Part shown: in pieces, positions 27,306 to 35,764 of the stretch
Layout of the letters: each line of letters begins with the position of its first letter
Numbering within the stretch: the stretch's first letter is position 1
Source of the DNA: JAJCYL01 sp963664285
Lineage (GTDB): Bacteria > Bacteroidota > Bacteroidia > Cytophagales > Cyclobacteriaceae
NCBI GenBank assembly: GCA_963664285.2
Contig: CAXXNX010000025.1
Location: 1 to 64,000, forward strand
Reading direction: 5' to 3'
Length of the DNA stretch: 64,000 nt
The notes under the pieces: model-generated
What the model saw: the letters and a program-made list of their open reading frames with translations, nothing else
Databases searched by the model: none
Told to the model about the DNA's origin: nothing
Made by a program: the position numbers and the translations under genes

Positions 27306-27995
27306 TTATACAATCATGGATTTTACCCAATCGCTTATTAGTGTTTCTTTATCGAGGTAAATAAATGTTATGCCAATCATATCATAAAATCCGTGGATTA
27401 GCATGGTTAGTATGAGGTTTTTGGGATTGAAAAGAAAGATATAAGCGAAAATTAATCCTACAAAACCAGTAGTTATGACTCCACTTGGCCCCTGGTATAA
27501 ATGCGCCAGGCCAAAGAGAACAGAAGACAAAACTGCACCGATATGCCAGGCCATCTTATTATCACCCACTATGTAGGCAATCTGTTTCATAATATAACCA
27601 CGATAAAGTATTTCTTCTCCGAAACCAGCAATTACCCACATGAAAAGAGTAAAAATGATTAGGCCTGCAACATTCCCCTTGAGCCATTCGAACCCACTCA
27701 GATCAATTGGTTCTATGTACAATTCAATTAAAGGAGTAAATAAAACATCATTTACAATAAAAATTACGACACTCCAACCAATAGCTCGTTGGGCCGTTTT
27801 CATCCAATCAGGTTTGGTAATTCCAAAGTGAAGCCAATTCCAGTGGCTAGACCACAACAGGAGCAATACGATCGCCATACCTAAGAAATAACTATAGTTC
27901 TTGAGTGTAACGCTGATAATGGTAAAAAGTAAAAGAACAATGAGTGTAAATATTCGATTATTTAGAAAATCAAATACGTTTTGTCTCATAACCAC
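27306..27995 (-). CDS. CPBP-family intramembrane metalloprotease
   Basis: The 229-residue membrane protein has several hydrophobic helices and the CPBP/Abi motifs: EEILYRGY (EExxxR) near residue 125, then SSVLFGLAHL (FxxxH) and a third motif at HGFYDMIG. These proteins relate to CAAX proteases and are implicated in peptide maturation or self-immunity. The gene overlaps the TetR gene by 26 bases and is likely co-transcribed and controlled by it. Confidence 0.9.
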   Translation of the reverse strand: MVMRQNVFDFLNNRIFTLIVLLLFTIISVTLKNYSYFLGMAIVLLLLWSSHWNWLHFGITKPDWMKTAQRAIGWSVVIFIVNDVLFTPLIELYIEPIDLSGFEWLKGNVAGLIIFTLFMWVIAGFGEEILYRGYIMKQIAYIVGDNKMAWHIGAVLSSVLFGLAHLYQGPSGVITTGFVGLIFAYIFLFNPKNLILTMLIHGFYDMIGITFIYLDKETLISDWVKSMIV

Positions 27996-28618
27996 TTGGT
28001 TTAAGAGTTAAGGATTGCATATAGTCATCCAAAATTGATACCGCCACTTTTTTATTTCTCATTTTATCAGGCATAAGAAAATATCCCCGAAAAATACCGT
28101 TGAGCAATGTTGTTATCGAAAGGGCAGTAATCATGGGATTAATTGATTTTTTCACTTCACCCGTTTTTCGGCATTGGGTCAAAACTTTTGTAATAGTCTC
28201 ATTGAAATGTTCGGTGATTTTCTCTTTGTCTTTAAGTAGTTTATTAAAATGAGTTGACTCAGTCTTGAACCAGGTTAGCTCAATAAAATTGCAGAAATCC
28301 TCATTGTCATAAAGGGCGTGGAAATTTATTTCTACTATCCTTTTTAATTTTTTAAAAGCGGATAGCTTTTTTTTCAATTCCTCCTCAATTTCTAGGGTAA
28401 ATCTTGTATACTGCTCCTGACAGAGTTGGCTTAATACATCTTCCTTATTCCTAAAATGCCAATAAACCGCTCCCCTAGTCATCCCAATTTCCGCGGCAAT
28501 GTCATCTAGGGTAGCCGTCATCACCAACAAAGGAATAACCCTTTTTAAGGAAAACTCTCATCCCTGCTTTTAAAATACCTCTTCTGGTCGCCTCTGCTTC
28601 TTCTTTAGTTCTTCTCAT
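27970..28618 (-). pseudogene. TetR/AcrR-family regulator with a frameshift in the DNA-binding domain
   Basis: The natural start is the ATG at 28618 (MRRTKEEAEATRRGILKAG). That frame runs through KKGYSF and then hits a stop. The remaining protein (LVMTATLDDIAAEIGMTRGA, then VYWHF) continues in another frame. Removing one base near 28527-28533 joins them as GYSFLVMTATLDDIA, the normal TetR helix-turn-helix. The downstream frame alone (27970-28530) could start at a TTG but would lack helix 1. The ligand domain, about 130 residues, is intact. The break may be a sequencing error. A 30-base palindrome overlaps its start. Confidence 0.82.
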
Positions 28619-28646
28619 ATATATACATTTTTAAATGTATATATAT
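28617..28646. promoter_or_regulatory. Palindromic operator at the tetR start
   Basis: Two perfectly complementary 14-base arms (centred on acattt-tt-aaatgt) with a 2-base spacer span 28617-28646. They overlap the first base of the TetR ATG and lie between the end of the ABC operon and tetR. Size and position fit a TetR-type autoregulatory operator. Confidence 0.6.
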
Positions 28647-28678
28647 TAATCTGAAAAATCTACTAAATGTGGTTTTCA

Positions 28679-29365
28679 TTAATCTCTTACTTCGTCATTT
28701 ACAATCAGGCCATCTTCTATGGTAAGCACTCTTCTGGCTTTTTCAATCACTCGCTGATCATGGGTGGAAAAGACAAATGTCACTTTCTCCTCCCGATTCA
28801 TTTTGGCCATGATGTCCAATAAATTCGAAGTAGCTACAGAATCGAGATTGGCCGTGGGCTCATCAGCAAGAATAAATTTTGGCTTGGAAGCAAGCGCCCT
28901 TGCTACTGCCACTCTCTGCTGCTGCCCCCCTGATAGCTCGGCCGGACGATTATTGATCCTGTCACCCAATCCCATTTCATCAAGCAGGGCCACTGATCTT
29001 TTTTCCATTTCGGATTTAGGCCTCTTTTGTAATAGCATGATAAACTCCACATTTTCCTTGGCAGTTAGGACGGGTATGAGATTGAAGGATTGAAAGACAA
29101 ACCCAATGTTTTGCAAACGAAAGTCGATCATTTGACCCTCGCTTAATTGGGAGATATCAGCCCCCGCGATCTCCACTTTACCAGAAGTGGGATAGTCAAG
29201 GCCACCTATAATATTTAGAAGCGTTGATTTTCCTGAACCTGAGGGCCCGACTATGGCTGTGAATTCACCCTCTTCAATTTCGAACGATGCCCCATTTAGA
29301 GCATTCACATGAACGACCGTCTCGTTATAGACTTTGGTTACATTAACTACTTTTATTACACTCAT
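28679..29365 (-). CDS. ABC transporter ATP-binding protein (LolD/MacB type)
   Basis: The 228-residue ATPase has Walker A GPSGSGKSTLLN near residue 38, the FQSFNLIPVLTAKENVE Q-loop region, the signature LSGGQQQRVAVARAL and Walker B FILADEPTANLD. This is the MacB/LolD subgroup that powers FtsX-like permeases rather than import. Its start overlaps the adjacent permease by four bases. It is the last gene of a five-gene operon. Confidence 0.94.
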   Translation of the reverse strand: MSVIKVVNVTKVYNETVVHVNALNGASFEIEEGEFTAIVGPSGSGKSTLLNIIGGLDYPTSGKVEIAGADISQLSEGQMIDFRLQNIGFVFQSFNLIPVLTAKENVEFIMLLQKRPKSEMEKRSVALLDEMGLGDRINNRPAELSGGQQQRVAVARALASKPKFILADEPTANLDSVATSNLLDIMAKMNREEKVTFVFSTHDQRVIEKARRVLTIEDGLIVNDEVRD

Positions 29366-30576
29366 ATTTTTCTCAATGCTTCCACAGGGTTTAATTTGAT
29401 TGCCTTAATGCCAGGATATAGCGATGCCAGCAACGCTGTTACACCAACGCCGATTGCAATTGAGATGACCATTGAAAAATCGATTGCCGGATAGAAAATA
29501 GTGTCATATCCGAAATCTTTCAAGCCTTCTGAATAGGCTGATAAATCTACACCCACGCGGTTTAAATAATTGATTGTCTGTATTCCAACAAACATCCCAA
29601 TAGGTGTTCCGATCAAGGCCATGTACAATGTTTCGGCCAGGATCATTTTAAAGATCTTACCTTTTCTCATACCTACAGCTTTGAGCATACCTATCTCCCT
29701 GAATCGCTCCAATACGGCCATTAACATTGTATTGACCATGCCAAAACCTAGTGCCAACATCATTATGGCCATCACAATAGACATGTTGATTTTCACCTGT
29801 CCCTGCATTAGTTCTAGCTCTGGCGCCAGGTCTCTCCAGGATTCAGTTAACAAATTACTGTACTGATTCCGTATGCGTGCAATCACCAGGGGCTCGTTCT
29901 CTATTTTATCGAGAAGTATTGCTATCTCATGAATGTTATTTGACAGGCCCAACAGATTCTGAAGATCCTCCTTTCTAACAAAAGCGGTGTTAATACCCCC
30001 ATTGGCTGAATTCTTCTCGAAAAGACCGGTAATCCTGAATGCTCCGGCTATAATATCTCCCTCCAAATTTTGAAAGGTTAAGACCACTTTTGATCTCAAC
30101 TTAACTTTTAGTTTTTTTGCTAATGACTTTGGTATTAAAACCGGATTACGAGAAATGCTTTGGAAATAATCACCTTCCACAATAAGTGAATCCAAATGTG
30201 TGGTTGCAGTCTCTTGCCCAAGATCAATGCCAAAAACCCTTACTCCGTTTGCGGTTTTGGGCGAATTGATCATACCATCTGCCAGCACCCGACCACTCAT
30301 GGCTTTAACCTCATTAATTTGACTAATTGATTCAAGAGTGATACCTCCCCGAGGTATAAAATATTTTATTTCATGGTCCTTTTTGAAATCCGGGTGGTGC
30401 AATTGAATATGAGAATATTCCCTCAGGATGGCGTTGCTTACAAAGTCAGCTATGAAACTATTCATGAAGCCAAAAGCAAATATGAGTCCCCAGACACCCA
30501 CTACGACAGCCCCAATCACTGCAATACTTCGGGTCCTATTCCTCCAGACGTTTCTCCAGGCAATCAGTGCTATCAT
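29362..30576 (-). CDS. ABC transporter permease, FtsX/LolC-like
   Basis: The 404-residue protein has an N-terminal helix after IALIAWRNVWRNRTRS, a long periplasmic domain of about 220 residues, and three C-terminal helices with LGFGMVNTMLMAVLERFREIGMLK written across the FtsX domain. That is the LolC/LolE layout. It forms a heteromeric pair with the next permease. Substrates of this subgroup are usually lipoproteins or other hydrophobic envelope molecules. Confidence 0.9.
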   Translation of the reverse strand: MIALIAWRNVWRNRTRSIAVIGAVVVGVWGLIFAFGFMNSFIADFVSNAILREYSHIQLHHPDFKKDHEIKYFIPRGGITLESISQINEVKAMSGRVLADGMINSPKTANGVRVFGIDLGQETATTHLDSLIVEGDYFQSISRNPVLIPKSLAKKLKVKLRSKVVLTFQNLEGDIIAGAFRITGLFEKNSANGGINTAFVRKEDLQNLLGLSNNIHEIAILLDKIENEPLVIARIRNQYSNLLTESWRDLAPELELMQGQVKINMSIVMAIMMLALGFGMVNTMLMAVLERFREIGMLKAVGMRKGKIFKMILAETLYMALIGTPIGMFVGIQTINYLNRVGVDLSAYSEGLKDFGYDTIFYPAIDFSMVISIAIGVGVTALLASLYPGIKAIKLNPVEALRKI

Positions 30577-30577
30577 T

Positions 30578-31792
30578 TTAATCTCTTATGGCAGATGCGA
30601 TCTTTAATTTGAAAACTGACGATATCGGGTAAATGCTCAGCAGTAAGGTTAAACCAAAAATGACCCGTGCCTGGCGAATAAAGAGAGCCGGATCTAGTGA
30701 AAATGGTATGATTGGCTCAAGTCCAAATTTCTCAATGGCCTCAGCAAACTCGCCAGTAAGTGGAATTGGATTAAAATGGAAATAAGTTACCAGCGGCAAA
30801 CTGAACAATATCCCCGTTACTACAGCCACGGCCGCCATCAGTAAGGTTTCCAATAACAATATGGTTTGGAGCTTGATCCTTTTCATTCCAATGGCGATCA
30901 TTATTCCAAATTCATGTTTCCGTTCCCGAGCCATCATAAGGAAAGTACCGAAGATACCAAACCCAATAATGGTGTAAAGAATTGCAAGCATGATCAGTCC
31001 ACCTACATAATCTAATTCTATTTGCTGTACCAGTCCCGGAAGCATATCTCTCCAGCCCATTACTTCGAAATCACTGTTCAGAATTTGTTTGGAGGAACTG
31101 ATAACCTGATTAACTTCATCATCTGAAGGCAAGACCAGGGCAATAGAGGTCAACCTTTCCTCTGCACCATACAGCCATTGACCCTCCTTCAAAGGCAAAT
31201 ACACCAGTCGATTATTCAAATCGGGAGCTGGAAATTTTACTATCCCTTTTATGGGATACTTACCGGCGGCATTGACCCCATGGTAGCCTTGTCCAATTAA
31301 TATTAAAGTATCTCCAACATTCATTTTGAGGTAATTTGCCAACCCACTTCCAATCATTACTGCTTTATCGTCAAGATCAAAATACTCTCCTTCCAAAATT
31401 TTGCTCTTCAATTGGGTTAGTTGATTTTCTGTGGCAGGGTCTGTTGCAATCACCAAAGCACCTTTTGACTGATTCATAAAGGCGGCCAGGGCAAATGATT
31501 CTAACCGCGGTACAACTACCAGTATTTCAGGAAGCGCTTTTATCTTTTGCTGAATTTCCCGGTCGAATAAGAAACTCTTATCAAGCGTACGGTCTTCCCA
31601 ATAACCACTGTCATGAATTTGGACATAGCCAGTATGAAAGCGAACGACATTATCGATCATTCTTTCATAAGAGCCCAGTTGCATTGACTGCATTACACAC
31701 GCAAAGAATACAGCGAAAGCGATGGCTGCCAGTGTGATTGCAGTCCGTCTTTTATTTCTCCAAATATTTCTCCAGGCTAGCTTGAAATACAT
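30578..31792 (-). CDS. ABC transporter permease, FtsX/LolC-like (second subunit)
   Basis: This 404-residue protein has the same layout as its neighbour: LAWRNIWRNKRRTAITLAAI at the N-terminus, a large extracytoplasmic domain, then three helices with GIFGTFLMMARERKHEFGIM marking the FtsX domain. The two permeases are the same length but clearly diverged, so they probably make a heterodimer. Only two bases separate it from the LolA-like gene and one from the next permease. Confidence 0.9.
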   Translation of the reverse strand: MYFKLAWRNIWRNKRRTAITLAAIAFAVFFACVMQSMQLGSYERMIDNVVRFHTGYVQIHDSGYWEDRTLDKSFLFDREIQQKIKALPEILVVVPRLESFALAAFMNQSKGALVIATDPATENQLTQLKSKILEGEYFDLDDKAVMIGSGLANYLKMNVGDTLILIGQGYHGVNAAGKYPIKGIVKFPAPDLNNRLVYLPLKEGQWLYGAEERLTSIALVLPSDDEVNQVISSSKQILNSDFEVMGWRDMLPGLVQQIELDYVGGLIMLAILYTIIGFGIFGTFLMMARERKHEFGIMIAIGMKRIKLQTILLLETLLMAAVAVVTGILFSLPLVTYFHFNPIPLTGEFAEAIEKFGLEPIIPFSLDPALFIRQARVIFGLTLLLSIYPISSVFKLKIASAIRD

Positions 31793-31794
31793 AT

Positions 31795-32547
31795 TTACCT
31801 GACCCTTTTCATACTTTGGATACTGAAAAAAGTGTCTTTGATTGGCACATCAAACGCTATATCCTGGTATGTAATAATAGTTTTATGATCCGGGTTTTCA
31901 GAAGGGATCATTTCCAGAATGGTTGGAATCGTCCTTCCTCCAACATTTCTAATTTCTGATAAAACCATCGTATTGATAAGGAATCCATCTTCGTCAAAAT
32001 ACTTAATCAACAGTTGAATATACTCCTCTTTGGTAATGTAAGCATGTATCTTACCCCAAACTACCGGAGCGCCTTCCTTAGGTATTAATAGAATTTTATA
32101 GGTTTCTCTGTCGATCATTAACGTGTCACCCAATAGTTCGTGGGTGTAATCATTTACGATTGAAGACTCCCTGACCAGGTCATCATTGGTGAAGTCTGAA
32201 CCCATCCATGACTGCATCATCATTGAAGGTGGCAGTTTGACCACTCGATCAATTGAAGGTTGCCAGTTCCATATTTCCTTATCTCTTTTTAGTATTGCAG
32301 TACCTTTGTCTCGTGCTGGAGCGGTGATAAGGATAAGGCTATATTCCTGCCCTAATGCCCATCCCTTCATCTTAATTTCCCGGGACCACTCCGGTCTAAC
32401 AATGGTCATGGTCATTTCAGAGCGGTTTGATGTGCCCCTCATTTTTTCATCTGCCTTTTTGATAATTTCCAGGGCCGTTGGTTGTCCGCAAAGTTCGATT
32501 GTGCTTATTACAAATAGTGAGATTAGTAATACCGCTCTGAAGATCAT
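31795..32547 (-). CDS. Outer-membrane lipoprotein-sorting-like protein (LolA/LppX fold)
   Basis: The 250-residue protein has a signal peptide ending near CGQPTA. A LolA-like domain follows (ALEIIKKADEKMRGTSN, MTMTIVRPEWSREIKMKGW, DRVVKLPPSMMMQSWMGSDF). The same domain is annotated elsewhere as outer membrane lipoprotein-sorting protein and accompanies FtsX-type ABC transporters. It would accept a hydrophobic cargo in the periplasm. The substrate is not known. It overlaps the upstream membrane protein gene by four bases. Confidence 0.86.
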   Translation of the reverse strand: MIFRAVLLISLFVISTIELCGQPTALEIIKKADEKMRGTSNRSEMTMTIVRPEWSREIKMKGWALGQEYSLILITAPARDKGTAILKRDKEIWNWQPSIDRVVKLPPSMMMQSWMGSDFTNDDLVRESSIVNDYTHELLGDTLMIDRETYKILLIPKEGAPVVWGKIHAYITKEEYIQLLIKYFDEDGFLINTMVLSEIRNVGGRTIPTILEMIPSENPDHKTIITYQDIAFDVPIKDTFFSIQSMKRVR

Positions 32548-32948
32548 TTGGTAGTAAGTTTCGTCAGAATAAAGCTTAATAGAAGTATTAAAATACCGAT
32601 TGCAATACCAAAAATCGAGATCATAAGAAAAGTATACAATTTAGGGTTCATAGGTAAGGTTCTTGCTGCTTCCAGGTATTCCGGATTATTCGTAAAATAA
32701 GTATCCATGAACAACACTTGTGGAATTCCGGTGGCCGCAGCGATTAACACACCTGCAATGAACGAATCAATCCAGAAATGATCAAACTTTTTTAATCCGA
32801 GTAATACGCCACATGTTACAATGGCAATAATCCAGAAATACATTTCCAGACCATTATTTACACCGAAAATAGAAAGTACGCCGTTTCCGAAAGCAATTAA
32901 AATTGGCAGAAGATAAACCTGATAGAATTTGCCCTTCTTAAGAATCAC
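32544..32948 (-). CDS. Small integral membrane protein of unknown function
   Basis: The 134-residue protein has four predicted membrane helices (about 8-28, 36-52, 60-78 and 106-130). It is the first gene of the operon that continues with the LolA-like protein, two permeases and the ATPase. No family is recognised. Tight coupling to that operon suggests an accessory role in the same transport process. Confidence 0.7.
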   Translation of the reverse strand: MILKKGKFYQVYLLPILIAFGNGVLSIFGVNNGLEMYFWIIAIVTCGVLLGLKKFDHFWIDSFIAGVLIAAATGIPQVLFMDTYFTNNPEYLEAARTLPMNPKLYTFLMISIFGIAIGILILLLSFILTKLTTK

Positions 32949-33042
32949 TACTTCAACTTTATTGTATAGTCAAGCAGTTCGTCGAAAGGTTCAACTTATT
33001 CGGAAAGTTCCAAATAAAGTAGTCTTTATTGGGATGAGATCT

Positions 33043-34611
33043 CTAATGAAATCTGAAGGAGTCATTAAAATTGCTATTCAAGTCAATGCCATGCTGTTCC
33101 GCAGCCTGGTTTGCAGTCTCAACCAATGATTTGGAAGTGATGAGTACGTTTGATTTTTGAATATCGTTAGCAAAAACACGATCTTCTTCAGCGTGATCAA
33201 TATGATCTCTGACCAATTCATGACAAGCTTCTAATATTACACCGGATTTGAGGGGCTTTCTGTAATCATAAGCCTGGGCTGCCGAAACAAGTTCTACAGC
33301 CAAAATGTTCTCGAGATTGTCAATTACCTGATTCAGTTTTCTACCGGAAATGGAGCCCATACTGACATGATCTTCCTGTCCAAGGGAGGTAGGTATACTA
33401 TCGACCGATGCTGGAAAACACAGCGATTTATTTTCACTGGCCAATGCGGCGGACGTATATTGAGGGATCATAAACCCCGAATTAATTCCTGTATTTTTCA
33501 TTAATAAAGCTGGTAACCCTTCACTGCCTTCTAAGAGAAGATAAGTTCTTCGATCTGAGATATTGCCCAACTCTGCAGCAGCAATTGTTGCATAATCAAG
33601 AGGCATCGCCAGGAGTTGGCCATGAAAATTACCTCCGCTTATGGTAGCTTCCTGGCTAAGAATGATGGGATTATCGGTCACTGAATTTAACTCAGTGGTT
33701 ACTAACTCATAAAGATGTTTCCAGGCATTTCGTGACGCCCCATGTACCTGTGGCATGCATCTCATGCTGTATGGATCCTGGACCCTATCGCAATTGGCAT
33801 GAGAGGCTACCATCTCGGAACTTGTAAGCAAAGTTTTGAGTCTATGAGCTACCAATTGCGATCCAGAGAAGGGTCTGAGTTCGTGTAATAGCGGATCAAA
33901 TGGCGCTTCCGAGCCCAAATAGCTCTCTAAACTCATTGCGCCTATGATATCAGCTGTCTCTAAACAATTGTATAATCTCTCCAATGCCCGAATACCATAG
34001 GCAGCTATAAATTGGGTCCCATTAATTAAGGCCAAACCTTCTTTTGGTCCAAGCTCCATCGGTTCAACTCCGTGGTTTTTTAAAGCGAGAGAGCTATCAA
34101 TATAATTTTTGCCATCCCAAACTTTACCTAAACCAATAAGGGGAAGAAACAAATGGACGAGAGGCGCTAAATCACCAGATGCACCAACGGACCCTTGTCT
34201 TGGAACCAAAGGGATTAAATCATTTTCAAGATGCCATTGGATACGCTCTAAAACTTGAAGAGATATTCCCGAATATCCTTTACTAAGTGCGTGAATCTTC
34301 AGCACCAACATTAGCCTAGCCACTTCTAATGGCACTGGCCCACCCACGCCAACGCTGTGACTCCTCAGGATATTATCCTGAAGCTTTTGAGTGTCTTCTT
34401 TGGAAATGATAGTTCTGCAAAGAGAACCAAAGCCCGTATTGATGCCGTAAACAACCTTGCCGCTTTCAACGATTTGGTTCACAGTGGCGGTACTTTGATT
34501 AACTTTTTCTTTTGCGGATGAAGAAATAACTGCTTCCTGAAGGCTGCGAACAATTGCCAGCGCTTGACCTGGAGTCAAATGATCTTCGCCAATGTAAAAG
34601 GTTTCGGGCAT
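33043..34611 (-). CDS. hutH: Histidine ammonia-lyase (aromatic amino acid lyase)
   Basis: The product of about 522 residues has the MIO cofactor triad in GSVGASGDLAPL (Ala-Ser-Gly near residue 145). The family motifs YGINTGFGSL, ALINGTQF, QDPYSMRC and NPII follow, so it is a MIO-type lyase. The overall pattern favours histidine over phenylalanine or tyrosine. No other hut genes are nearby. The ATG at 34611 is preferred over a TTG one codon upstream. An IS1595 element begins only 21 bases upstream of this ATG, so the native promoter has been cut off. Confidence 0.9.
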   Translation of the reverse strand: MPETFYIGEDHLTPGQALAIVRSLQEAVISSSAKEKVNQSTATVNQIVESGKVVYGINTGFGSLCRTIISKEDTQKLQDNILRSHSVGVGGPVPLEVARLMLVLKIHALSKGYSGISLQVLERIQWHLENDLIPLVPRQGSVGASGDLAPLVHLFLPLIGLGKVWDGKNYIDSSLALKNHGVEPMELGPKEGLALINGTQFIAAYGIRALERLYNCLETADIIGAMSLESYLGSEAPFDPLLHELRPFSGSQLVAHRLKTLLTSSEMVASHANCDRVQDPYSMRCMPQVHGASRNAWKHLYELVTTELNSVTDNPIILSQEATISGGNFHGQLLAMPLDYATIAAAELGNISDRRTYLLLEGSEGLPALLMKNTGINSGFMIPQYTSAALASENKSLCFPASVDSIPTSLGQEDHVSMGSISGRKLNQVIDNLENILAVELVSAAQAYDYRKPLKSGVILEACHELVRDHIDHAEEDRVFANDIQKSNVLITSKSLVETANQAAEQHGIDLNSNFNDSFRFH

Positions 34612-34631
34612 CAATGTTGTTTAGAATTTAC

Positions 34632-35706
34632 AGCTAAGTTCTAAATAACACAGCAATTATTATTATCTTCGCTATATGATATCAAGTCAAGAGATCAAAA
34701 ATTTATTTGCACAATTGCCGATAAGTTCCCAAACCGAATTGTTGGATGAGTTGCTCCAGGAGCAGGAATTACAAGGCAAAGTATTGATTGCCGCTCAACA
34801 ACAAATAGCAGAGAAAAGAAAGAAGAAACCCTGTCCAAATTGCACAAGCGAGAAGGTATATAAGAGGGGCAGACAAAAAGGTGTGCAGATGTATCAGTGC
34901 AATGAATGTAAAAGATGGTACAGTGAAACAACAGGGACACCTTTGTATGACATCAAGCTTAAATCAAAATGGCAATCTTATCTGCGCTGCATGGAGCAGG
35001 GCATGCCGATAAAAAAGATAGCAAAACAAATCGGAATAAGCATCCAGACAAGCTTCGACTGGCGGCATAAGATATTGAGTTCACTAAATGAGTTTGTTCC
35101 CGAACAGTTATCCTCGGAAGTAGAATGTGATGAATTGGAACTGGCACTTAACAACAAGGGCAGTCGAAATTTAGATAGGGCAGCAAGAAAGAGGGGAAAC
35201 GATTTCATACGGAATATGGGAAAGGAAGAGGTCACAGTTGTCCAGGTAGTAACAGCGGTTGAACGCAAGGGGGAGAAGTACCTTAAAGCTGTTGCATCAA
35301 AACGGCTGAGCAAAGAAGAAATTTCAAAGGCATTGGATGGGAAGTTGGCCTACGGTGCAACCTTGATTACAGATAAGCACCCTTCTTATAAGGCTTTTGC
35401 CAAAGACAACCCCTCCATAAAGCACAAAGCGCTATTGGCCAAAGATCATGTGGATAGAGATGATAAAACAATCCATCTGCAAAAAGTAAACAATGTTCAC
35501 ACTCAACTTAGGACATTCTTACGCCCATTCAATGGTGTCAGTTCCAAATATTTGCAAAACTACCTGAATTGGTATGCTTATGCTGACCGAATAAGAGAGA
35601 GTAAAACAACTTTGAAACAATGGTTTCTGACTATGCTATTAACGGATCAAGCCTATCATCTGTATGAGCTATTTAAACAAAATGCTGTTATAATTAGAAC
35701 TTAGCT
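34632..35706 (+). mobile_element. IS1595-family element, copy 1
   Basis: The element is 1075 bases long, the same length as the copy at 54950-56024. Its ends share aagttctaa as inverted repeats. It is flanked by gaatttac (34624-34631) and gaatttat (35707-35714), an 8-base target duplication with one mismatch, as expected for IS1595. It lies in the short space between hutH and the M48 protease gene. Confidence 0.9.
34676..35704 (+). CDS. IS1595-family transposase
   Basis: The 342-residue protein has an N-terminal zinc ribbon (CPNCTSEKVYKRGRQKG, then CNECKRW) and an ISXO2-like catalytic domain (VECDELELALNNKG, ITDKHPSYKAF, then HTQLRTFLRPFNGVS). The TAG stop is formed inside the terminal repeat. 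It differs from copy 2 by at least one residue (DDKTIHL against DDKIIHL). It appears intact. Confidence 0.92.
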   Translation: MISSQEIKNLFAQLPISSQTELLDELLQEQELQGKVLIAAQQQIAEKRKKKPCPNCTSEKVYKRGRQKGVQMYQCNECKRWYSETTGTPLYDIKLKSKWQSYLRCMEQGMPIKKIAKQIGISIQTSFDWRHKILSSLNEFVPEQLSSEVECDELELALNNKGSRNLDRAARKRGNDFIRNMGKEEVTVVQVVTAVERKGEKYLKAVASKRLSKEEISKALDGKLAYGATLITDKHPSYKAFAKDNPSIKHKALLAKDHVDRDDKTIHLQKVNNVHTQLRTFLRPFNGVSSKYLQNYLNWYAYADRIRESKTTLKQWFLTMLLTDQAYHLYELFKQNAVIIRT

Positions 35707-35736
35707 GAATTTATCAAAGGTAAAGTAAAACCTCAT

Positions 35737-35744
35737 TACTTTTG
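35737..35744 (+). promoter_or_regulatory. -7 element of the M48 protease gene
   Basis: TACTTTTG matches TAnnTTTG about 21 bases before the ATG at 35765. The position of a -33 element would fall at the junction with the IS1595 element, where no TTG is visible. The insertion may therefore have weakened this promoter. Confidence 0.4.
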
Positions 35745-35764
35745 CGACCCAAAAGTTGAGAATA

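Noticed and set aside
34628..35706. 4-base target duplication AGCT for IS1595 copy 1
   Set aside because: Comparison with copy 2 shows agct belongs to the element ends. The true flanks are gaatttac/gaatttat, an 8-base duplication typical of the family.
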